Shown here: positions 1-5,154 of the stretch, piece after piece
Layout: each line of letters opens with the position of its first letter
How positions within the stretch are numbered: position 1 is the stretch's first letter
Source of the DNA: JADGAU01 sp045047105
GTDB taxonomy: Bacteria > Pseudomonadota > Gammaproteobacteria > GRL18
Length of the DNA: 5,154 nt
Direction of reading: 5' to 3'
Assembly: GCA_045047105.1 (NCBI GenBank)
Contig: JASFYQ010000052.1
Coordinates: 1-5,154 of the forward strand
Notes under the pieces: model-generated
The model's database searches: none
What the model saw: the letters and a program-made list of their open reading frames with translations, nothing else
Told to the model about the DNA's origin: nothing
Position numbers and translations under genes: made by a program

Positions 1-341
1 TTCTCTCTGTGTTGTTTATCAATAATGAGGTTAAATGAACTATCACTAAGGATATTAAATTCTATGACACTGTTCAATATATAATTTAGGAGATAGCATG
101 ATCTAAATAAAAAATGGCTAACAGTGAAAAATTATTTGGTGTCTAAATTTTTAATTATTGCTACGTTTCTGATGAGCAAAGGCACTCAATTAATTGCTCT
201 ACCTGTCGAGTATAACAGCCAATTCTATCTGTGACATAAGTGTAAACTTATTTTTAACTTTCTCAATATTTAAGATTACCAAAATACAGCACACTATTTT
301 ATTTGAGTTTAAAAAAATCTAAAGAACTGCTTATTATTTTA

Positions 342-355
342 TGTTGCATTTTGCA
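342..355. repeat. 14-bp direct repeat, copy 1, possible operator
   Basis: TGTTGCATTTTGCA occurs here and again, identical, 65 bases downstream. This copy contains a perfect dyad, TTGCA-TTT-TGCAA, at 344-356, the form expected of a binding site for a dimeric transcription factor. I do not recognise the regulator. The site lies upstream of the cytochrome gene, so control of that gene is the obvious inference, but no binding protein is encoded in the window. Confidence 0.45.
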
Positions 356-406
356 ATGGTAATTTATTTTGTTTCTATTATGTAATGATAGCAGGTTATA
401 TAGAAG

Positions 407-420
407 TGTTGCATTTTGCA
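407..420. repeat. 14-bp direct repeat, copy 2, possible operator
   Basis: This is an identical second copy of TGTTGCATTTTGCA. Its dyad is slightly imperfect: TTGCA-TTT-TGCAT at 409-421, with the outermost pair lost. The 65-base spacing is close to six helical turns, so two bound proteins would face nearly the same side of the DNA. It lies about 80 bases upstream of the candidate -10 element at 502-507. Confidence 0.45.
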
Positions 421-477
421 TCACCACTGTTACAACCTTAAACTATTGTTGTTATTGTATTTATATTGTTTCTTTGT

Positions 478-507
478 TTGTTTATGATGCTAGCTTTATG
501 CTAAAAT
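478..507 (+). promoter_or_regulatory. Candidate extended -10 promoter for the cytochrome gene
   Basis: TAAAAT at 502-507 matches five of six bases of the sigma-70 -10 consensus. It is preceded by TG one base upstream (499-500), giving an extended -10. A weak -35, TTGTTT, lies at 478-483 with an 18-base spacer. Transcription would start near 514, leaving a leader of about 64 bases before the ATG at 578. In DNA this AT-rich such matches arise by chance, so this is only the best-looking candidate. Confidence 0.3.
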
Positions 508-563
508 TCTTGAGTGCAAAAATTATAAAAAATTCAATAACTAAATTTTGTAAGTGTTTATTT

Positions 564-570
564 AAGGGGA
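564..570 (+). promoter_or_regulatory. Ribosome binding site of the cytochrome gene
   Basis: AAGGGGA lies seven bases before the ATG at 578. It fixes this ATG as the start, and the resulting N-terminus is a complete lipoprotein signal peptide. Confidence 0.75.
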
Positions 571-577
571 ATAATCT

Positions 578-3007
578 ATGTTAAAAAGCAAACTAGCTTT
601 GGCTGTTTGTGCGTTTGGGATAGTTACAGGATGCAATACCAGCACTGTAACATCTAAAACCACTCAAGATACACCAGCAACTGTTCAAAAAAATACAGTT
701 GATCCAAGCAAACCAATCAATGATTATAATATCACCATTAACTATGAACTAGGCATGCATTGCACTGGTTTTGATTTCTCCTATTGCTGTGTGTTACCAC
801 CTTATAACTCTGTTCAGAGTCAGGTAATCAAAACTGCAACTGGAAAGAAAAAATACCCGGAACTACTTGAGTCGGATGAAGAAGAACATGATGTTGTAGT
901 TGATGGTAAAAAGAAATTTAAACTATCCTATGGTTTTATTAATAATACCTATTCTGAAGGCGACAAACTTGCCTATTGGGATATCCCTTATGATGTCAAT
1001 GGCGACGGCAAATATACTAAAGATGAAAATGTAGCCAATGCCTACTTTACACATCTATATGTTTATAAAGGATTAAAAGGTGACAATCCCAAAGGTACCA
1101 GTAAAGACAGTGAAAAACTATTTGTCGGCATACAAATTCCAGTGCCTAAGGATAACGGACCTGCAGGAGCTGCGGTACCCAGTCCAATAAGTGGCGGGCA
1201 TTTACACTATACCGGCGAAAAAGGAACTATTGTTTATACTAAGGGACCTGTTTTAGATAATGTACCTATTGTATTAACCAACCCGGGAATATGGGATGCA
1301 TTAGGACTACCATTAACACCTCTAAATGATGATATGATGTCAAAAGATCCTTTAACTTTAGTTCAAAGCGATCTGCGTCCATTTCAGGAAAACTGGGTTG
1401 CATTAGTTGATGCTAAATCTGGCAAAGCCATCTTAGATAGCCATTCAGGAAATCCTATTCGTTTTGTTGGTACTAACCCTATTGATACCCCAAACTGTTC
1501 AGCCTGTCATGCAAATGAGGCCGCTAATGGTAAAAAGCATACGCTTTATAAACAAGAAAAAGCTTTTTGGAAAGGCCTGGGTGCTTCTGACTGGATTGCA
1601 GGACTAAAAGCCACCTCTATCTCTGTTTTAGAAATGCATGATGAAAAAGCTGGAACTGATTTTTTGAAAAATTATAATCCACACAGCCGAGCTAAATTAA
1701 ACCGTATAGGACGAGATCCAGTCTTATGTCAAAAATGTCATGCAGATAACGTTATTGGCGTTTTACAATCTAAAAAGATGAAAAATAAAGCTGGAAAAGA
1801 AATTACGGTAATGCCTCTAACACAAGCTATTCATGGTAGTCATTTAAAAAGTGCTCCTCTACCTGATAGTCAAAATCGTACGGGTGCATGTCAGGCATGT
1901 CACCCTTCACATCGCCAAGATGGAAGAATGGATGGCATGTTAATATCCATGGAAGGTAAAAATAACTTTGCCAATGGTGATAACCGTGATGCTGAAGGTT
2001 GTTTTGCAGGACGTGATGTTCACTCAAATCCTAATAAAGATAAAGATGGCGTTGAAACAGATGAGCATTTAAATTCAATTGGTAAATGGTTGCAAGAGAA
2101 TGTATCACAGGTGGGTAATGGTAAAGGAGGAAAAGGTTTATGGTGTACTAACTGCCACAGCCAGATTACCCGTGAATTATACCAACGTGACAACCTGACT
2201 AATGCGTTTAAACAGGAAGGTGAAACTATTCGTAATAAGTCACTTAAGGAAATCAAAGCAGCAATTGCACCTGAAATGACAATGAAGCAGTTTGAAGATA
2301 TGTATCTTGATCCGAAAGTAGTATTAAATGCTAAAGGTGAAGACACTCCGGGAAAATCAGGTATTCTTCTAAACTGGTCACCAAAACGTATGGTTCCAGA
2401 TATTGCTGTTATTGCTCTTAAAGGTAATGGGCCAATGGTATCTAAAGATGAAGATGGAGATATAAATGTTTCTATCTTGTCCGCAAACCCTGCAGTGGAC
2501 ATCAAATCACTGAAACTACCCAAAGGTGCAACTGGTGCTACTGCTGTTCCTTATGACGCTGCTACAAATGGTAGTGATCATTGGTTAGCTGCCGGTGTTC
2601 CTCATTGTGCAAACTGTCATGAAGCGCCTTATGTGGAAGGACAGGGTGGTGTTGCATTCCCAATTAATCAGCCAGGTAAATACAGCAATATGCGTTACTC
2701 TAAAGGACATGCCGGCTTAGCTTGTCAAGCCTGCCATCAGTCTATACACGGTTTATATCCCGTAGAGCCAGATGTCGATACAACAACCTATAAACAGGCT
2801 GCACTTTATAATCCTGATGGTTCACATGGTCCATTCAAGTGTGCAGCATGTCATGAAGTTAATGAAGCAGGTGTTCCATTTCTGGTGAAAGCAGGTGATG
2901 ATGACTATAACTATAAAGGTAAAAATGTGCTCAATGATTATGATGCTGCTGTGGGTTGGATGCATGAAAATGCACCTGATTTAGGTGGGGCCGTTCCTGA
3001 CGAATAA
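578..3007 (+). CDS. Seven-heme c-type cytochrome lipoprotein with LGMHC N-terminal domain
   Basis: This is an exported electron-transfer protein of 809 residues. The start has a good ribosome site and gives a lipoprotein signal: a basic N-terminus, a hydrophobic stretch 6-17 and lipobox V-T-G-C with Cys19 as the lipidated residue. Asn at +2, not Asp, favours outer-membrane sorting. Seven CXXCH sites begin at Cys307, 384, 438, 523, 677, 716 and 755. The first four and last three are separated by about 150 heme-free residues. About twenty other histidines (for example His419, 422, 445, 711, 724, 750, 796) offer enough distal ligands for bis-His hemes. Residues 50-300 form a heme-free domain with an LGMHC motif (58-62), Cys70-Cys71 and LPPYN (73-77). 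I recall similar segments in large cytochromes of metal-reducing and other environmental bacteria. An EF-hand-like loop lies at 139-150. Two export/folding genes follow. The substrate is unknown. It could be a surface conduit, a filament-type cytochrome or an enzyme. The cytochrome call is near certain and the precise role is not. Confidence 0.93.
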   Translation: MLKSKLALAVCAFGIVTGCNTSTVTSKTTQDTPATVQKNTVDPSKPINDYNITINYELGMHCTGFDFSYCCVLPPYNSVQSQVIKTATGKKKYPELLESDEEEHDVVVDGKKKFKLSYGFINNTYSEGDKLAYWDIPYDVNGDGKYTKDENVANAYFTHLYVYKGLKGDNPKGTSKDSEKLFVGIQIPVPKDNGPAGAAVPSPISGGHLHYTGEKGTIVYTKGPVLDNVPIVLTNPGIWDALGLPLTPLNDDMMSKDPLTLVQSDLRPFQENWVALVDAKSGKAILDSHSGNPIRFVGTNPIDTPNCSACHANEAANGKKHTLYKQEKAFWKGLGASDWIAGLKATSISVLEMHDEKAGTDFLKNYNPHSRAKLNRIGRDPVLCQKCHADNVIGVLQSKKMKNKAGKEITVMPLTQAIHGSHLKSAPLPDSQNRTGACQACHPSHRQDGRMDGMLISMEGKNNFANGDNRDAEGCFAGRDVHSNPNKDKDGVETDEHLNSIGKWLQENVSQVGNGKGGKGLWCTNCHSQITRELYQRDNLTNAFKQEGETIRNKSLKEIKAAIAPEMTMKQFEDMYLDPKVVLNAKGEDTPGKSGILLNWSPKRMVPDIAVIALKGNGPMVSKDEDGDINVSILSANPAVDIKSLKLPKGATGATAVPYDAATNGSDHWLAAGVPHCANCHEAPYVEGQGGVAFPINQPGKYSNMRYSKGHAGLACQACHQSIHGLYPVEPDVDTTTYKQAALYNPDGSHGPFKCAACHEVNEAGVPFLVKAGDDDYNYKGKNVLNDYDAAVGWMHENAPDLGGAVPDE

Positions 3008-3022
3008 ATATGACTCAATAAA

Positions 3023-3051
3023 TGGTCAATAAGAACCAAAACTGATATATT
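3023..3051 (+). promoter_or_regulatory. Candidate promoter overlapping the terminator
   Basis: TGGTCA at 3023-3028 (four of six to the -35 consensus) and TATATT at 3046-3051 (five of six to the -10) are separated by exactly 17 bases. TG at 3043-3044 adds an extended -10. The predicted start, near 3058, falls inside the 5' arm of the terminator stem, so transcripts begun here could not form the full hairpin. It would serve the isomerase and thioredoxin genes. This is inferred from sequence match only. Confidence 0.4.
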
Positions 3052-3053
3052 TA

Positions 3054-3079
3054 AAGGGGCGAAAGCCCCTTATTTTTTT
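3054..3079 (+). terminator. Intrinsic terminator after the cytochrome gene
   Basis: A perfect 7-bp stem (AAGGGGC at 3054-3060 with GCCCCTT at 3065-3071) closes a GAAA tetraloop. A T-rich tract, interrupted once by A, runs through 3079. It begins 47 bases after the cytochrome stop and ends only four bases before the ribosome site of the next gene. It should end most cytochrome transcripts, so the two downstream genes depend on read-through or on the overlapping promoter. Confidence 0.85.
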
Positions 3080-3097
3080 CTTAGAGGAAGCGAACAC

Positions 3098-4375
3098 ATG
3101 ATGAAGTACAAAAAAATTTTTAACTGTTTAGTAATATTAATACTCTCATTCTCTCAAACAACTTTTGCCGATGAGATTTTAGTTTCCATTGATAAATATC
3201 AAATTACGGCGAATGAATTACAGTCTACCGTTGCCAGTTCTCCCATAGCAATTCAATTTAATACCATGGATGAAAAGCAACAAGCATCAATCCGTGGTGA
3301 TTTATTAAAACGACTCGTGGCTGCCAAATTACTAAGACTTGAAGCAGAAAAGCAACAATTAGATAAAACGGAAGAATTCCAAAAAGATATTTATGACTTT
3401 AAATTGGGATTGCTGTATCGTTTTTATATGAACAAACTACGTCAGAGTATCCAACTATCAGAGCAAGATATACAACTATTACGTTTGGAAACTAAGGGTA
3501 ATCAAGATGCTTTTGTTTCTGCCAGATCTGCCTATATGTTAGATACTTACCGTGGTTTGAGAAAATATACAGTACAGAAGTTAAGTCAGGATTACCATGT
3601 TCAATTTTATCTTGATAAGATATCTCCTCCTATAATGGATGATACTATTCTTATGCGAGGGGATAACAATTTGAAAATTACTTATCAAGATATCCTGCTT
3701 AAAAATGAAAATATTCCACCAACTCAAGAATTGATTAAAGACAGATTATACAAACAAGCTGAATTATTATTAATAGCATCCGCCGCAGAAAAAGAAAAGG
3801 TCGATATCTCTGCTCAATTAGAAAGTTATAAAATTGAAAAATTAACGGCTTCTTTAATGCGCACAATGGAAAATAAATGGGTACCTAATGAAAAAGTACT
3901 TCGAGAGTATTTTCTTAATAATCCAGATATTGCTAAAATTCCTGAACGTCGTAATATTGGAATGATTATTTTAGATACCCCAGAAAAAGCAGAAGCCATT
4001 AGAAAAAGAATTAATCAAGGTGAAAGTTTGTTTAAATTAGCTGGGGAAATCAGTATTGACCCCTATGGTAAGGCACACAATGGTGATTATGGTTGGATAA
4101 AAGAAGGAACCGGTCAAGCAGAAATTGAAGAAGTAATAAATAAATTGGCTAACAATCAACTAAGCCCAGTCATTAAAACAGCCAAAGGTTATCACCTTAT
4201 TATTATTTTAGACCGACGTACAGGAGCTACTCGCCATTATGCTGGAATAAAAGATAAAATACGCCAACAGATTATTGATGATAATTTACAAAATTATTTA
4301 CAGCATCTACAAAGCAAATACAAAGTTGTTTGGCATGTTATTAGTGAAAAAAATAAACAAGGTATCAATTCATGA
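3098..4375 (+). CDS. Secreted SurA/PpiC-like peptidyl-prolyl isomerase
   Basis: This is a periplasmic foldase of 425 residues that isomerises proline bonds and probably chaperones unfolded export substrates. AGAGGA at 3083-3088 sits nine bases before the first ATG. A second ATG follows at once and could equally start. A signal peptide spans 1-24, with probable cleavage after T-T-F-A. A helical SurA-like segment covers about 26-130. A related helical segment covers about 182-275. The single parvulin (PPIC) domain covers about 283-373, with N-G-D-Y-G-W-I at 328-334 in place of the usual GGDLGW and G-Y-H-L-I-I-I at 364-370. A helical tail follows to about 414. SurA has a similar length but two rotamase domains. 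Here the first unit seems to lack one. No membrane anchor is seen beyond the signal. Its position suggests the upstream cytochrome is the main client, which is inference. It overlaps the thioredoxin gene by four bases. Confidence 0.88.
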   Translation: MMKYKKIFNCLVILILSFSQTTFADEILVSIDKYQITANELQSTVASSPIAIQFNTMDEKQQASIRGDLLKRLVAAKLLRLEAEKQQLDKTEEFQKDIYDFKLGLLYRFYMNKLRQSIQLSEQDIQLLRLETKGNQDAFVSARSAYMLDTYRGLRKYTVQKLSQDYHVQFYLDKISPPIMDDTILMRGDNNLKITYQDILLKNENIPPTQELIKDRLYKQAELLLIASAAEKEKVDISAQLESYKIEKLTASLMRTMENKWVPNEKVLREYFLNNPDIAKIPERRNIGMIILDTPEKAEAIRKRINQGESLFKLAGEISIDPYGKAHNGDYGWIKEGTGQAEIEEVINKLANNQLSPVIKTAKGYHLIIILDRRTGATRHYAGIKDKIRQQIIDDNLQNYLQHLQSKYKVVWHVISEKNKQGINS

Positions 4376-4944
4376 AATTAAACTTATTTATTTTTGCACT
4401 ATTTAATTGCTTTATTATTTCAACAGTTTCTGCAACGATCAAAAATGACGTTTCAAAAGTTAAAACATCAACAATAGCTCTGCCATCTAAAAGCAAAAGT
4501 ATCTGGGATATTCCCCCTTTTAAACTGATGGGAATAGATGGAAAAGAACATCAATTAGAACAATGGAAAGGCAAAGTCATTATACTCAATTTTTGGGCCA
4601 GTTGGTGTGCACCATGCCAGCACGAAATTAAAGATTTTATTATTTATCAAAAAAAATTTAAAAATAAACTCCAGGTAGTTAGTATTGGACTTGATGATAA
4701 ACGCAAACTAAAAAATGTTGCCCGCACTCTGGAAATTAATTATCCAGTTTTATTTGCCAATCTTGATAAGAAATCAACAAGAGATATATTAGAACAATGG
4801 GGAAATAAAGAGGGTTTTATACCCTATAGTGTGGTTATAAAATCAAATGGTGATATCCATTATATTCATCGAGGTCAGTTTACTCGTGATTCATTTAACA
4901 TGTTCGTATATCCGTTGTTATTGCCTTCAAATTACAAAAAGTAA
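4372..4944 (+). CDS. Secreted TlpA/ResA-like thioredoxin
   Basis: This is a thiol-disulfide oxidoreductase of 190 residues acting outside the cytoplasm. The start overlaps the isomerase stop as ATGA, and AAGG at 4359-4362 gives a modest ribosome site, so translation is probably coupled. A signal peptide or N-terminal anchor spans 1-21 (likely cleavage after V-S-A). A linker to about 45 leads into an AhpC/TlpA-type thioredoxin fold from about 46 to the C-terminus. The active site is W78-C79-A80-P81-C82 within N-F-W-A-S-W, and the cis-proline is Pro151 after Ile150. Family members such as ResA and CcmG reduce apocytochrome heme-site cysteines before heme attachment. With a seven-heme cytochrome upstream, that is the likely job. 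The alternative is handling the four non-heme cysteines of the mature cytochrome. The fold is certain and the substrate is inferred. Confidence 0.9.
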   Translation: MKLNLFIFALFNCFIISTVSATIKNDVSKVKTSTIALPSKSKSIWDIPPFKLMGIDGKEHQLEQWKGKVIILNFWASWCAPCQHEIKDFIIYQKKFKNKLQVVSIGLDDKRKLKNVARTLEINYPVLFANLDKKSTRDILEQWGNKEGFIPYSVVIKSNGDIHYIHRGQFTRDSFNMFVYPLLLPSNYKK

Positions 4945-4949
4945 ATGAG

Positions 4950-4966
4950 CACGTTCTTAGAACGTG
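4950..4966. other. Perfect 7-bp hairpin after the last gene
   Basis: CACGTTC and GAACGTG flank a TTA loop, starting six bases after the thioredoxin stop. No T-run follows on the + strand, so it is not a standard intrinsic terminator. It could stabilise the mRNA 3' end or be a protein-binding dyad. A weaker 5-bp stem (CTAAC at 5007-5011 with GTTAG at 5020-5024) followed by ATACTTTTCTT may be the actual, poor, transcription end. Confidence 0.45.
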
Positions 4967-5065
4967 GTTATACTAAAAAAAGTTATTAAGCATATATTAT
5001 TAGTTCCTAACCAGACAGCGTTAGATACTTTTCTTATGTGAAAAAAATAAAAATAAAAAAAGGGG

Positions 5066-5154
5066 TCAAGAATAATATCCACTAGTTATCTTGTTAACCT
5101 GCTGTAATAACAGTACATCTTCTCCTAAAAGAAGTTTTAATTTTTTAATAGTTG
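5066..5154 (-). CDS. Possible 3' end of a minus-strand gene, cut by the window edge
   Basis: Reading the minus strand from the right edge, a frame stays open for 28 codons and ends in TGA at 5068-5066. The visible peptide includes K-L-L-L-G-E-D-V-L-L-L-Q-Q-V-N-K, which has a plausible amphipathic look, but I do not recognise the family. The stop lies inside ATTCTTGACCCC, followed by a long T-rich tract (complement of 5041-5061). GGGGTCA-type motifs beside small IS200-like (REP-associated) transposase genes are familiar to me, which makes that one guess. The frame is short enough to be chance. Confidence 0.25.
   Translation of the reverse strand, partial: TIKKLKLLLGEDVLLLQQVNKITSGYYS

Larger units (their letters stand above)
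1..577. other. AT-rich upstream region without a convincing gene
   Basis: This stretch is very AT-rich and stop codons are frequent in all frames. The only longer open frame (TTG at 369 to 584) is rich in Cys, Tyr and Phe, has no ribosome site and runs into the cytochrome start, so I do not call it. At 88-100 an AGGAG is followed at good distance by ATG, but the frame reads only ATG-ATC-TAA. Short frames open at the left edge (1-84 on +, roughly 1-130 on -) are too short to judge. What the region does hold is a 14-bp direct repeat, a candidate promoter at 478-507 and the ribosome site of the cytochrome gene. It may include the end of an upstream gene outside the window. Confidence 0.6.

Noticed and set aside
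88..106. AGGAG and well-spaced ATG followed by ATC and TAA
   Set aside because: The frame has only two codons before the stop. It could be a relic of a decayed gene, but nothing downstream resembles a protein in any frame.
1..130. Short open frames at the left edge on both strands
   Set aside because: They are a few dozen codons at most with no recognisable motif. Neither has a clear start, and the neighbouring sequence is needed to judge.
174..199. GAGCAA and TTGCTC inverted repeat with a 14-base loop
   Set aside because: A 6-bp stem with a long loop and no T-tract is weak in AT-rich DNA and has no supporting context.
369..584. Open frame of 71 codons from a TTG, ending over the cytochrome start
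   Set aside because: There is no ribosome site, the composition is Cys/Tyr/Phe-rich as expected from translating T-rich DNA, and it overlaps a well-supported start. It is more likely leader DNA.
2000..2026. C-F-A-G-R-D-V-H considered as an eighth, atypical heme site at Cys475
   Set aside because: There is only one cysteine and no second cysteine before the histidine, so it does not fit known covalent multi-cysteine heme motifs. It is better treated as a free or disulfide cysteine.
1827..2523. Two antisense open frames within the cytochrome gene
   Set aside because: They lie wholly opposite a clear coding sequence, have no ribosome sites or recognisable domains, and are explained by the codon pattern of the + strand gene.

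Overview
The window carries a compact three-gene block on the + strand that looks dedicated to making one large extracytoplasmic multiheme c-type cytochrome. The DNA is AT-rich, especially in the flanks and the two downstream genes. The proteins (a heme lipoprotein, a SurA/PpiC-like periplasmic chaperone, a TlpA-type thioredoxin) indicate a Gram-negative bacterium with an outer membrane and System I or II cytochrome c maturation. A low-GC gammaproteobacterium is my best guess, but nothing in the window proves it.

Layout: 1-577 is an AT-rich stretch with no convincing gene. It holds a 14-bp perfect direct repeat (342-355 and 407-420) built on a short dyad, a candidate extended -10 promoter (499-507), and a good Shine-Dalgarno sequence before the cytochrome. 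578-3007 encodes an 809-residue lipoprotein with seven CXXCH heme sites arranged as 4 + 3, preceded by a heme-free N-terminal domain of about 280 residues with an L-G-M-H-C motif. 3008-3097 contains a strong intrinsic terminator, and a plausible promoter whose predicted start point lies inside the terminator stem. 3098-4375 encodes a secreted parvulin-type peptidyl-prolyl isomerase. 4372-4944 overlaps it by 4 bases and encodes a secreted TlpA/ResA-like thioredoxin. 4945-5154 is AT-rich, with a small perfect hairpin just after the last stop and, at the right edge, a possible 3' end of a minus-strand gene next to a GGGGTCA motif.

Working model (inference): the cytochrome is exported, lipidated and sent to the outer membrane or cell surface, where it moves electrons. 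The isomerase/chaperone escorts the unfolded polypeptide. The thioredoxin keeps heme-site cysteines reduced or handles the four non-heme cysteines of the mature chain. The terminator would keep cytochrome mRNA abundant relative to the helper genes, with the overlapping promoter possibly giving them independent low-level expression. The most interesting signals are the cytochrome architecture with its tied helpers, the promoter inside the terminator, and the internal duplication in the chaperone, where one copy seems to have lost its catalytic domain.
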